Positions 18,692 through 26,319 of a DNA stretch of 64,000 nt are shown piece after piece. The stretch covers positions 62,001-126,000 of the forward strand of contig JAFLBN010000009.1 of assembly GCA_017303395.1 (NCBI GenBank), given 5' to 3'. This DNA is from Chitinophagales bacterium (GTDB lineage: Bacteria > Bacteroidota > Bacteroidia > Chitinophagales > Chitinophagaceae). The notes below the pieces were generated by a model. The model saw only the letters and a program-made list of their open reading frames with translations. It was not told where the DNA came from and did not search any database. Each line of letters opens with the position of its first letter. The stretch's first letter is position 1. The translations under genes and the position numbers were made by a program.

Positions 18692-18720
18692 AAAGTCCCC
18701 TGATTTCAGGGGACTTTTTT
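18692..18720 (+). terminator. Intrinsic terminator of the OmpA-family gene
   Basis: Stem AAAGTCCCCTG/CAGGGGACTTT, loop ATTT, then a run of T. Confidence 0.88.
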
Positions 18721-18732
18721 TATGCCCATCTT

Positions 18733-18752
18733 GTTACGGAAAAATCCGTAAC
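18733..18752. other. Isolated hairpin between convergent genes
   Basis: Perfect 8-bp inverted repeat GTTACGGA/TCCGTAAC around AAAA. It has no T tract, so it is not a normal terminator. The 18720-18846 stretch otherwise shows nothing I recognise. Confidence 0.4.
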
Positions 18753-18846
18753 CGTTTGTAACCATTTTCTCCTAATTATACTGTACATACTGTTTGAAGT
18801 TTAGCTTGTAAGGAATCAGGGATAATTAGGTAACTATAGCCCATAA

Positions 18847-18879
18847 AAAATGCCCGTGCATTGTATGCACAGGCATTTT
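18847..18879 (-). terminator. Intrinsic terminator of the cytochrome peroxidase gene
   Basis: Stem AAAATGCCTGTGCAT/ATGCACGGGCATTTT on the minus strand, with one T-G pair that would be a mismatch on the plus strand, then TTTATGG. Confidence 0.75.
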
Positions 18880-18901
18880 AAAATTGAGATGTTTTATTGT
18901 T

Positions 18902-20086
18902 TTATTTGAAAGGGTTTGAATACTTCACATCGGTAGTGAACTTAGTGTCTGTCAGTGTATTCAGAAAGGCTACTATTGCGTTCTTTTGTTGTTGAGTCAG
19001 GTTAAGGGGTCTCACCTCTCCTGTTACAGGGTCTTTTAATCTATTGTCAAGATTAGGATGGTTTTTGATGCCTGTACTATAATGCTCCAAAACCTGCTCT
19101 ATAGTCTGAAATCTGCCGTCGTGCATATAAGGTGCAGTCAACATCACATTTCTGAGTGAAGGAGATTTGAACTTGCCATTATCAATAGTGCGTCCTGTTA
19201 TTTTACCTACGCCATTGTCAGCATATACAAGGTCCAGTCCATTGTTGCGTGCTACAGGCATAGTTTGCAATTCTGTATTATGACATGGCCCCGCACAGTT
19301 TGCTGTAAATACCCTTAACCCCTGATTTTCCAGTTGTGTAAAGCCAGGTAGGTCTTCATTTGGTGCAGGTGCATGCCCAAGTGCAGTTAACCCATCGTCG
19401 TACTTCGACTGATAAGATACCATAGCACGTATGAATTGTGCCAAAGCTTTTGATACCCTGTCTCTCGTTATTTTATCATCACTAAATGCCTTTTTAAAGA
19501 GTACTTTGTAGTAATCTTTGCTACTCAGTTTTTTCTCAAGGCTGTCCAGTGTCATACCCATTTCTACAGCGTGTTGTATTGGCATCAGCGTCTGGTCTTC
19601 CAATGTCACAGCTCTCTCATCCCAAAAGAACTTTCCGTTTACATAGTAACGTGCATTGGCAAGGCTCATGCTGTTTCTGTCCGTAAGCCCGTCGAGAAAG
19701 CCTTTGCTGAACTGTGACGGATCGGTAAAGCTGTTTGCTTGTTTGTGACAAGATGCGCAAGCAATTGTATTGTTTATAGATAGTCCTTTATCATAAAACA
19801 ATACCCTGCCAAGTGTTGCGCCATCATTAGTTATGGGGTTGGTATTTACAGGTGTATTATCTGTAGATGCAACTGGTGGCGCCAGAAAATGTGCCGGTAG
19901 GTTGAAGCCTGTATAGTTAAATGCAGATTCCGGGAGGTTCAGTGTTGTGCTAATTATTTCATAGTCAGTTTTAGAAAAGCTTGTGTTGCCTGATGGGGTA
20001 GCATTATCGCTATCTTTTTTACATGCCGGCAATAAGCATGTAGCTGCAAGTGTTGCAGCAATAAATCGGGGAGTACGCATAGGCAT
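18902..20086 (-). CDS. Di-heme cytochrome c peroxidase / MauG-type lipoprotein
   Basis: About 395 aa from ATG 20086; ATG 20080 is an equal choice, and the open frame begins further up with TTG. A lipoprotein signal ends at LLPAC. The family has two covalent heme sites. The first is normal, CASCH at residues 110-114. The second reads CAGPCH at 264-269, that is C-x3-C-H rather than C-x2-C-H. TAPYMHDGRFQTIEQVLEHY near the C-terminus is typical of the family. Such enzymes reduce hydrogen peroxide in the periplasm or, as MauG relatives, oxidise other proteins. The GNAT gene ends 57 bp upstream on the same strand, so co-transcription is possible. Confidence 0.85.
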   Translation of the reverse strand: MPMRTPRFIAATLAATCLLPACKKDSDNATPSGNTSFSKTDYEIISTTLNLPESAFNYTGFNLPAHFLAPPVASTDNTPVNTNPITNDGATLGRVLFYDKGLSINNTIACASCHKQANSFTDPSQFSKGFLDGLTDRNSMSLANARYYVNGKFFWDERAVTLEDQTLMPIQHAVEMGMTLDSLEKKLSSKDYYKVLFKKAFSDDKITRDRVSKALAQFIRAMVSYQSKYDDGLTALGHAPAPNEDLPGFTQLENQGLRVFTANCAGPCHNTELQTMPVARNNGLDLVYADNGVGKITGRTIDNGKFKSPSLRNVMLTAPYMHDGRFQTIEQVLEHYSTGIKNHPNLDNRLKDPVTGEVRPLNLTQQQKNAIVAFLNTLTDTKFTTDVKYSNPFK

Positions 20087-20143
20087 ATGTTTGATGTATG
20101 ACTGTTTAGACGTCAATTAGTTTAACATCCTTCGGATATCAAA

Positions 20144-20641
20144 CTACAAAATCTTGCGCATCACATAGTCATTCATCTGGTATCCGTTGCCAATGTCTAT
20201 ATCCTCGCTGTAGACTGTTTCAAACCCCATTTTTTCATAAAAACCCATTGCTGGGTTGTGCCTGTTTACATTCAGTTCCAGTATGTTCTTGCCTGCATCT
20301 TTTACTTTTCCTTCAACTGCCAGCAGTAATAGTTTACCATAGCCCTTGCCTTTGGTTTCTGTAAGGCAGTATAGTTTGTGCAGTTTATATACTTCAGGGT
20401 TTTCTGTTCTCGGAGAATAGGCTGCAAAGCCTGTAGCTATGCCATCTGTATATAGCAACAGATAGCTTTGCGCCCCCGATGCTATTTGTTGGCTGATGGT
20501 CTGTAGGTCGTACATTTTTGCAAGCATGTACTTTATTTGTTCTTCAGTTAGTATAGGTCCGTAGGTCGGCCACCATACTGCTTCCGCCAATTGTTGAATA
20601 CTTAATGCATCCTCTCTAACAGCTTCTCTTATAGTTATCAT
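20144..20641 (-). CDS. GNAT family N-acetyltransferase
   Basis: A 165-aa protein with the acetyl-CoA pyrophosphate-binding signature of GNAT enzymes in TKGKGYGKLLLLAVEGKVKDAG, and the following LNVNRHNPAMGFYEKMGFE segment that closes the fold. It would transfer acetyl from acetyl-CoA to an amine; the substrate is unknown. Length is normal for a single-domain GNAT. It lies upstream of the cytochrome peroxidase gene on the same strand, with no obvious link in function. Confidence 0.88.
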   Translation of the reverse strand: MITIREAVREDALSIQQLAEAVWWPTYGPILTEEQIKYMLAKMYDLQTISQQIASGAQSYLLLYTDGIATGFAAYSPRTENPEVYKLHKLYCLTETKGKGYGKLLLLAVEGKVKDAGKNILELNVNRHNPAMGFYEKMGFETVYSEDIDIGNGYQMNDYVMRKIL

Positions 20642-20741
20642 TGTTTCTATCTCAGAGATATAATTATCCCGTTTGTAAATTATGTAGGAAAAGTGTTTTT
20701 ATGGATTGTTTTTTTGCAGATTGCTTATTATTTTCACAGTC

Positions 20742-20915
20742 ATGAAAAAGTTGATAGTTTTCGCGGGCGTATTATTTGCCCTTACAGCAATATTGGAATC
20801 ATGCGGACCTTCACACAAAATACCTCGTCCACAGGTGCATCCACGCAGGCCTAAGAACCTTACAATGGTTACACCGGTGCATGCACAGGACGCGCCTGTA
20901 CAAACTATAGGTTAA
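20742..20915 (+). CDS. Small lipoprotein of unknown function
   Basis: A 57-aa protein if started at ATG 20742, which gives a clean lipoprotein signal (MKKLIVFAGVLFALTAILESC). The open frame upstream adds 12 residues that would spoil the signal. After the lipid-bearing Cys the mature part is only about 37 residues and is rich in Pro, His and Arg (PSHKIPRPQVHPRRPKN). No family recognised. It is bounded by its own terminator at 20941. Small lipoproteins of this kind are common in Bacteroidota and easy to miss. Confidence 0.65.
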   Translation: MKKLIVFAGVLFALTAILESCGPSHKIPRPQVHPRRPKNLTMVTPVHAQDAPVQTIG

Positions 20916-20940
20916 TCATTTTCCGATTTGCAAAGATATT

Positions 20941-20961
20941 CCCGGCTTGTCCGGGCTTTTT
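20941..20961 (+). terminator. Intrinsic terminator of the small lipoprotein gene
   Basis: Stem CCCGG/CCGGG with CTTGT loop followed by CTTTTT. Confidence 0.7.
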
Positions 20962-21010
20962 GCTTTATACGCGTTATACTTTTCTACGTTTGGCAACTTT
21001 ATAAAACAAT

Positions 21011-21038
21011 GCAGCCCCGGCATACTTGCCGGGGCTGC
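21011..21038 (-). terminator. Terminator downstream of the YceI gene
   Basis: Perfect 12-bp stem GCAGCCCCGGCA/TGCCGGGGCTGC with a 4-nt loop. On the minus strand it is followed by ATTGTTTTAT. Confidence 0.7.
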
Positions 21039-21077
21039 TCACTAAAAACCCACCATTACTATAAAACCAACCTATGC

Positions 21078-21698
21078 TTATGATTTTTGTTGAGCAAACT
21101 CAACTTTGATATCCATTGTTACTTCATCACCAACTACAGCACCACCGGCTTCAGTTACAGCACCCCATTTCAGACCAAAGTCTTTACGGTTTATTTTGCC
21201 GCTTGCTTTGAAACCTGCTTTTACATTACCCCATGGGTCTTTTACAGTACCACCATAAGTAACTGCGAATTTTACTTTCTTAGTTACATCGCGGATAGTC
21301 AGGTTGCCTTCCAGTGCGTATTGATTTCCTTTTATTTTTTTGAATGAAGTGCTAGTAAACTTCATTGTTGGGTATTTCTCTGCATTGAAGAAGTCATCGC
21401 TCTTCAGGTGGCCATCGCGTTTTTCATCGTCGGTATTGATGCTGTTTACATCTACAGAAAAGTTGATAGCTGCATTGTTGAAATCTGCACTTGGAGCGTT
21501 AACCGAACCATCAAATACTTTGAAAGTACCTTCAGTTTCTGATATTACCAGGTGAGAAACACTGAATTTAACTCCAGAGTGGCTGCGATCCAGATTCCAT
21601 TTTGTAGGTGTTGCAGCAGCAGCTGTTGTTTTAGATGTTTGCGCCATCATTACTGCAGGTGCGAAGGCGATAGCTGTAAGTGCCAGTAATTTTTTCAT
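21078..21698 (-). CDS. YceI family periplasmic protein
   Basis: A 206-aa protein with signal peptide MKKLLALTAIAFAPAVMMAQ and the YceI lipocalin-like barrel: WNLDRSHSGVKFSVSHL at the start, GHLKSDDFFNAEKYPTMKFTST in the middle and a GFKASGKINRKDFGL strand near the end. YceI proteins bind long isoprenoid or lipid chains in a central pocket; their physiological role is mostly unsettled. The gene is monocistronic, with a near-perfect promoter at 21741-21773 and a strong terminator. A 12-bp palindrome overlaps the promoter, hinting at control by a dimeric repressor. Confidence 0.92.
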   Translation of the reverse strand: MKKLLALTAIAFAPAVMMAQTSKTTAAAATPTKWNLDRSHSGVKFSVSHLVISETEGTFKVFDGSVNAPSADFNNAAINFSVDVNSINTDDEKRDGHLKSDDFFNAEKYPTMKFTSTSFKKIKGNQYALEGNLTIRDVTKKVKFAVTYGGTVKDPWGNVKAGFKASGKINRKDFGLKWGAVTEAGGAVVGDEVTMDIKVEFAQQKS

Positions 21699-21740
21699 AA
21701 ATCTGTTTTTTCGTTTATTAGTTCTTTAATGTTTGCACAA

Positions 21741-21773
21741 CAAATGTACGTACATGTAATTATCTTTTCCAAA
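21741..21773 (-). promoter_or_regulatory. YceI promoter with overlapping palindrome
   Basis: TTTG (minus strand, 21770-21773), 21-bp spacer, TACATTTG (21741-21748). The perfect palindrome ATGTACGTACAT at 21744-21755 overlaps the -7 box, an operator-like position. Confidence 0.65.
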
Positions 21774-21880
21774 TCAATTTCAATTATAAGACTATCAGAT
21801 AGTATGAGGTATGGCATTATCATTAGTATACATTGACATTCAAGTAGAAATTTATTTTATTTGATAAAAATTTATACATT

Positions 21881-22489
21881 ATGAAGAAGTACCCCCAATT
21901 GATTGCCGCATTTACATTGCTTTTCTCTGCTTGTAAAAAGGACGAAACAACAACACCGGCTACAACAACGCCAACAACCACAGGTATTAAAACTGGAACA
22001 GTATGGACTTATAAACATACTGACTATGATGGTCAGACAGGTACAACAGTGGTTTCTACATCTCAATACACATTGACAATAGTGAGAGACAGCACTATTA
22101 ACAACGAGAAGTGGTTTATTATGGAAAAGAAAGAAGGAGGTAACAGTGTATATGACCTTATAAAATTTACTGCAGATGGAGTGTATAATCTGAAAGGTAC
22201 ACAGACCAAAATGGCGCTGAAATTTAAAGCTGCAGTAAATGATAGCTGGGAAGACAGGAATGACCAGACTTGTAAAGTAATATCGCTTAATCAGTCTGTT
22301 ACAGTGCAGGCAGGTACATTTACCAATGCATACTATATGGAAAGTAACGATGCCAACAGCCTGGAGGATAAAATATGGTATAATGAAAAGGAGACGCTGC
22401 TAAAACATCAGGAATATGATGAAAGCCCAACCCAACCGGGTGTAATGATTGTAGATTACATGGATGAATTGGTAAGCTACAAGGAATAA
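21881..22489 (+). CDS. Hypothetical lipoprotein
   Basis: A 202-aa protein with a lipoprotein signal (MKKYPQLIAAFTLLFSAC) followed by a Thr/Pro-rich linker of about 20 residues. The folded part (from about residue 38) begins GTVWTYKHTDYDG, which resembles the opening of small Bacteroidota lipoproteins of beta-sandwich type. No enzyme motif is seen and I do not recognise the family. It stands alone, with a terminator whose stem begins inside the stop codon region. Likely anchored in the outer membrane or facing the periplasm. Confidence 0.7.
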   Translation: MKKYPQLIAAFTLLFSACKKDETTTPATTTPTTTGIKTGTVWTYKHTDYDGQTGTTVVSTSQYTLTIVRDSTINNEKWFIMEKKEGGNSVYDLIKFTADGVYNLKGTQTKMALKFKAAVNDSWEDRNDQTCKVISLNQSVTVQAGTFTNAYYMESNDANSLEDKIWYNEKETLLKHQEYDESPTQPGVMIVDYMDELVSYKE

Positions 22490-22526
22490 AGAATATGGCC
22501 CGCTTAGCGGGCCATATTCTTTATTC
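22488..22526 (+). terminator. Intrinsic terminator
   Basis: Long perfect stem AAAGAATATGGCCCGC/GCGGGCCATATTCTTT with TTA loop, then ATTCCTTAATTT. It overlaps the end of the lipoprotein stop codon. Confidence 0.8.
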
Positions 22527-22540
22527 CTTAATTTCGTGGC

Positions 22541-23113
22541 ATGCAACCAACAATACCTGACACTATAGTATTAGAGACGGAAAGACTATTGCTAAAAGAA
22601 TTGACTCCAGAGCTGTATGACTACATGTTTGAAAACTGGGCAGATGCTGAAATAATGACTTATCTGGGCAGTACAAGCGAGGCAGATTTTGAGCTGGAAA
22701 AGCAGAAATACACAAAAGGACTTACCTCTTTTTATCTCAGTTTTAAAAACTTCCTCATTGTTGAGAAATCGACAAGCCGTATAATAGGCCGTATAGGCTA
22801 CCATACATGGAAAGCAGCACATGAACGTGCAGAAATAGGTTATGGCCTCTACTATGAGGAAGACAAGAACAAGGGATACATGAAAGAGGCTATGAAAACA
22901 GTCCTTATTTACGGCTTTGAACAAATGAATCTGAATAGAATAGAGGCATTTGCCAGCCCTTTAAATACACCGTCAATAAAACTAATAGAGAGATACGGTT
23001 TTCAATATGAAGGATTGCTGAGACAGCACTACGGGCGTAACGGTGTTCGCGAAGATTCTGCTGTTTACGGGCTGCTGCGTTCGGAATATGAATCTCTTAA
23101 ACATAGCTGGTAG
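22541..23113 (+). CDS. GNAT family N-acetyltransferase, RimJ/RimL type
   Basis: A 190-aa protein beginning LETERLLLKELTPE, the typical opening of RimJ/RimL-like acetyltransferases. RIGYHTWKAAHERAEIGYGL and NKGYMKEAMKTVLIYGFEQM form the acetyl-CoA-binding core, and ASPLNTPSIKLIERYGFQYEG closes the fold. Members acetylate protein N-termini, small molecules or antibiotics; the target is not readable here. TAATTTCG (22529-22536) ends 4 nt before the ATG, so the transcript may be leaderless. Confidence 0.88.
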   Translation: MQPTIPDTIVLETERLLLKELTPELYDYMFENWADAEIMTYLGSTSEADFELEKQKYTKGLTSFYLSFKNFLIVEKSTSRIIGRIGYHTWKAAHERAEIGYGLYYEEDKNKGYMKEAMKTVLIYGFEQMNLNRIEAFASPLNTPSIKLIERYGFQYEGLLRQHYGRNGVREDSAVYGLLRSEYESLKHSW

Positions 23114-23116
23114 ATA

Positions 23117-23148
23117 TTTAGAAATTAGGGATAAAAAGCGTAGGTTTG
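23117..23148 (+). promoter_or_regulatory. Promoter of the acyl-CoA dehydrogenase gene
   Basis: TTTA (23117-23120), 20-bp spacer, perfect TAGGTTTG (23141-23148). The leader would be about 30 nt. Confidence 0.6.
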
Positions 23149-23185
23149 CAGCACATTTTTTTACAGTAAAGCATATTATTCTAAT

Positions 23186-24328
23186 ATGAATTTTCAACTT
23201 ACAGAAGAACAATTAGCAGTACAGGCAGCAGCACGCGACTTCGCGAAAAATGAATTGTTGCCGGGTGTTATTGAACGCGATGAGCACCAGAAGTTTCCCG
23301 CAGAACAAGTAAAGAAACTGGGTGAACTCGGTTTTCTGGGTATGATGGTAGATCCTAAATACGGTGGTTCTGGTATGGATACAGTATCGTATGTACTGGC
23401 TATGGAAGAAATCTCTAAAATAGATGCTTCTACTTCTGTATGTATGAGTGTAAACAACTCGCTGGTTTGCTGGGGTCTTGAAACATATGGTAACGAAGAG
23501 CAAAAGCAAAAATACCTGACAGAATTGGCTAGTGGCCAGAAGATAGGTGCGTTCCTGCTGAGCGAACCTGAAGCAGGTTCTGATGCTACATCTCAACGTA
23601 CTACTGCTGAAGATATGGGTGACTACTACCTGCTGAATGGTACTAAGAACTGGATTACAAACGGTAGTACAGCTTCTTACTATCTGGTAATAGCACAAAC
23701 ATACCCTGATAAGAAACACAAAGGCATCAATGCACTGATAGTGCATAAAGACTGGCCAGGTGTAACGGTAGGTGCTAAAGAAAACAAACTTGGTATTCGT
23801 GGTAGCGATACACACAGCATCATGTTTCAGGATGTGAAAGTGCCGAAAGCAAACCGTATAGGTGATGATGGTTTTGGTTTCACTTTCGCGATGAAAGTAC
23901 TGGCAGGTGGCCGTATAGGTATTGCTGCACAAGCACTGGGTATCGCTAGTGGTGCATACGAACTGGCATTGAAATATTCTAAAGAGCGTAAAGCATTCGG
24001 TACAGAAATATCTAACCACCAATCTATCGCTTTCAAATTGGCGGACATGGCTACTGCTATTGAAGGTGCAAGGTTGATGGTGCTGAAATCTGCTTGGACA
24101 AAAGACGAAGGTAAAGACTACACACTGTCTGCATCTATGGCAAAACTTTATGCATCTGAAATTGCACAGTGGGTAACTAACGAAGCGGTACAAATACACG
24201 GTGGTTATGGCTATGTAAAAGAATTCCACGTAGAGCGCCTGATGCGCGATGCGAAGATTACGCAGATATACGAAGGTACCAGTGAGGTACAGAAAATTGT
24301 TATCAGCCGTACGGTACTGAAAGACTAA
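23186..24328 (+). CDS. Acyl-CoA dehydrogenase (short/medium-chain type)
   Basis: A 380-aa flavoenzyme that introduces a trans-2,3 double bond into acyl-CoA, passing electrons to ETF. Visible family marks are AFLLSEPEAGSDA, the KNWITNG strand contacting FAD, and the catalytic base Glu in IYEGTSEVQ near residue 365, the position used by butyryl- and medium-chain enzymes. QIHGGYGYVKEFHVERLMRDAK is the second signature. Length is normal. Codon use is shifted to GCT, CGT and CTG, pointing to high expression. Transcribed alone with its own promoter and terminator. Confidence 0.95.
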   Translation: MNFQLTEEQLAVQAAARDFAKNELLPGVIERDEHQKFPAEQVKKLGELGFLGMMVDPKYGGSGMDTVSYVLAMEEISKIDASTSVCMSVNNSLVCWGLETYGNEEQKQKYLTELASGQKIGAFLLSEPEAGSDATSQRTTAEDMGDYYLLNGTKNWITNGSTASYYLVIAQTYPDKKHKGINALIVHKDWPGVTVGAKENKLGIRGSDTHSIMFQDVKVPKANRIGDDGFGFTFAMKVLAGGRIGIAAQALGIASGAYELALKYSKERKAFGTEISNHQSIAFKLADMATAIEGARLMVLKSAWTKDEGKDYTLSASMAKLYASEIAQWVTNEAVQIHGGYGYVKEFHVERLMRDAKITQIYEGTSEVQKIVISRTVLKD

Positions 24329-24354
24329 TAATCAGTCATTAAATAAGATTTAAG

Positions 24355-24384
24355 CAGAGCTTGTTTTACAGGCTCTGTTTTTTT
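24355..24384 (+). terminator. Intrinsic terminator of the acyl-CoA dehydrogenase gene
   Basis: Stem CAGAGC/GCTCTG with an 11-nt loop, then seven T and G. Confidence 0.7.
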
Positions 24385-24397
24385 GTATATTCATAGT

Positions 24398-24781
24398 ATG
24401 AAAAAACTACTTATAACCTCGCTCCTTGCAATTACATCTTTAGTAAGCAATGCGGAATCAAAGAAGAAAGATGCAGTAATAGTTAGTACTGCAGTGAATT
24501 GTATAATTGAAAAAGATAAGTTGCTGGCAGACCCTAATCTGCACCTTACAGAAGCATATAAAGATTACAAGATAAAAAGCTACGCGCTTACGTATGTCCC
24601 GAAACTGGGGGATAAAGATCATGGGCCGTATTACGAACAAGGTAGTTCTTTTGCTACCGAAGAATTGGCTGTATTGTTTACCAATCTGAATTCGGGCGAC
24701 AGACTGTATTTTGAAGATGTGATATTAGAAGCACCCAACGGGAAAACCATAAAAGTAAATGCAGGAGCAAAGATTAAATAA
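24398..24781 (+). CDS. Small secreted protein resembling the GldM C-terminal domain
   Basis: 127 aa from ATG 24398; the open frame extends 5 codons further but MKKLLITSLLAITSLVSNAES is a clean signal peptide. The mature part of about 105 residues contains SYALTYVPKLGDKDHGPYYEQG, LNSGDRLYFEDVILEAPNGK and ends VNAGAKIK. This order (a strand with VPKxGD, then SGDRxxFExIxxxxPdGK, then a short basic strand) resembles the last domain of GldM, the T9SS/gliding motor shaft protein. I infer a free-standing copy of that domain; full-length GldM is about 500 aa and membrane-anchored. The match is from memory of the family, not a search. Confidence 0.6.
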   Translation: MKKLLITSLLAITSLVSNAESKKKDAVIVSTAVNCIIEKDKLLADPNLHLTEAYKDYKIKSYALTYVPKLGDKDHGPYYEQGSSFATEELAVLFTNLNSGDRLYFEDVILEAPNGKTIKVNAGAKIK

Positions 24782-24792
24782 TCTGTATTATA

Positions 24793-24831
24793 ATAAGGAG
24801 AGCCTGTACATCATGTACAGGCTCTCCTTAT
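24793..24831. terminator. Bidirectional intrinsic terminator
   Basis: Perfect 18-bp stem (ATAAGGAGAGCCTGTACA and its complement) around TCA, with T-rich flanks on both strands. It lies between the convergent GldM_C-like and M43 genes. Confidence 0.85.
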
Positions 24832-24846
24832 TTATCGTTATGTATA

Positions 24847-26229
24847 TTAATAGTGCATCAACTTGGTAGTGGTCGTTGTTTCTGCAAACGTACATTTTAT
24901 GATATACACACCTTTTGCAAGATTGCCGAGGTCTGCATGGAGTATAGTCTCGTTTGCTGCAGGTATGATAGTGTGCACTACCTGCCCAAGATTGTTGATG
25001 ATGTCTATGCGTTTAGCAACAACGTCATTACAATTGATGGTACAAGCATTAGTTGCAGGGTTTGGATAAACAGATACCTCGTTGTTTGCAGCAACATTTT
25101 CTATGGAAGAAGACCACCAATAGATTAAACCGGGGTCGCTTCCCAATTGGTCGCGGTAACCACCACTTGCCAGTTCTACATTCACACGCGCAGCCTGTCC
25201 TTTAGAGAACATGGTGCGGCATGTATCTGCACTATAGTCCATGTGGTTCATGTACATAACGCCTGGGAAAGTTTTAGAACAAGTATCAAGCAATGGAAAA
25301 GAAGGGCAGATGCTTTGCGTAGGGGCGCTTTCCAAAGGAGTATCTGTAACACCATCATCATCTGTACATGTTTTATTGTCCATTGTACTCATGCCGAATG
25401 GGTGAAACAGATTGAAGAAGTGTCCCATTTCATGTACCAATGTTCGTCCTGCAATAGCAGCCTGCAGTGGGAAGAATTGGCTGCCATTTGTGCGCTTACC
25501 GAATGCCATGTAGGAGATAGCTATCCCTTGTTCATTCCATGGAAACATAGATGTGCCACCGTATGCAGGGTAAGGAGGTGGAGTGCCAACGCCCCCTACA
25601 CCCATCGGTGTTATACTTAGTATCCATACATTGATGTATTTCTTCGTATCCCATGCATCTGCTCCACCTGAAGATGTAAACTTAGCATCGCTGCAGTAAT
25701 AGCCTGTACCTGCTGTGCCACTTTGTATATCGAAGCCCGATTTTGTGGTTGTTATTATTTCATAGCCCGGGCTGTAGCTGCCATCAGGTGCTTTGTGTGC
25801 CAGCGAAAACTTAATGCCCATATTGCCATACAAGGGTTTGAAGGCAGTAGGTATTAAAAAACTGTCTGTATTTGCAGCATTGAAGTCTTTGTTCAGTACA
25901 TCTATCTGCGATTGTATGCGTTCTGCAATACCCGAAGTGCCACCTAACTGGTTTATCTGGCTTTGGTTCAGTACTATGTGAAATACAATCGGTACTTCTT
26001 TTACAGCAGTAGTTTTGTTGGCAGTGTTTGTCTGCATATAGGCATCGGCTTTCTGTTCTATCTGCTTGTTCTGTTCATAAAGGTCTGCTCTGAAATTTGG
26101 ATTCTTTTGTTCACATTTTTTCATCAATACATCCCACCCATCTATTATTGTGTTTGGTGTAGTACTTTGTGCCATCACTGCACCATAGGTGCAGATGCCC
26201 AACAGGGCAGTGGTTATTTGCTTGTACAT
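24847..26229 (-). CDS. Secreted M43 (pappalysin-like) metalloprotease with T9SS sorting domain
   Basis: A 460-aa protein with signal peptide ending AVMAQ. The zinc site is HEMGHFFNLFH at residues 266-276, with Asn where most metzincins have Gly (HExxHxxGxxH). GVMYMNHMDYSADTC supplies the Met-turn, and the CTDDDGVTDTP loop is typical of M43. The last ~75 residues are a T9SS type A sorting domain (VSVYPNPATNACTIN ... TTTKLMHY). It should be an extracellular endopeptidase. The gene follows a histidine kinase/response regulator pair on the same strand, with its own TACCTTTG box and a TTAAC direct repeat upstream, so the regulator probably controls it. Confidence 0.9.
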   Translation of the reverse strand: MYKQITTALLGICTYGAVMAQSTTPNTIIDGWDVLMKKCEQKNPNFRADLYEQNKQIEQKADAYMQTNTANKTTAVKEVPIVFHIVLNQSQINQLGGTSGIAERIQSQIDVLNKDFNAANTDSFLIPTAFKPLYGNMGIKFSLAHKAPDGSYSPGYEIITTTKSGFDIQSGTAGTGYYCSDAKFTSSGGADAWDTKKYINVWILSITPMGVGGVGTPPPYPAYGGTSMFPWNEQGIAISYMAFGKRTNGSQFFPLQAAIAGRTLVHEMGHFFNLFHPFGMSTMDNKTCTDDDGVTDTPLESAPTQSICPSFPLLDTCSKTFPGVMYMNHMDYSADTCRTMFSKGQAARVNVELASGGYRDQLGSDPGLIYWWSSSIENVAANNEVSVYPNPATNACTINCNDVVAKRIDIINNLGQVVHTIIPAANETILHADLGNLAKGVYIIKCTFAETTTTTKLMHY

Positions 26230-26252
26230 TTCAGTTACCTCTTTGTTTTTAC

Positions 26253-26260
26253 CAAAGGTA
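26253..26260 (-). promoter_or_regulatory. -7 box of the M43 protease promoter
   Basis: TACCTTTG on the minus strand, a perfect TAnnTTTG. No -33 box is seen at the expected distance, as expected for a promoter that needs an activator. Confidence 0.6.
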
Positions 26261-26292
26261 GACTGGTGTGCAACAGCGTAGATGTAATGAAA

Positions 26293-26312
26293 GTTAATGA
26301 GTGTTAATTAGT
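26293..26312 (+). promoter_or_regulatory. Probable response-regulator operator upstream of the M43 protease gene
   Basis: Two adjacent 10-bp direct repeats, GTTAATGAGT and GTTAATTAGT (9 of 10 identical). OmpR-family regulators bind such 10-11-bp spaced repeats. The site is centred about 45 bp upstream of the -7 box, an activator position. A closely related site precedes the kinase gene at 28479-28496. Confidence 0.6.
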
Positions 26313-26319
26313 GTGAAAG

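Noticed and set aside
23213-24229. 338-aa minus-strand open frame
   Set aside because: Shadow of the acyl-CoA dehydrogenase gene, with abnormal Cys/Tyr/Phe content.
24300-24831. Several closely spaced perfect inverted repeats as possible mobile-element ends
   Set aside because: Each sits just after a stop codon with T-rich flanks and differs in sequence from the others, as expected for terminators.
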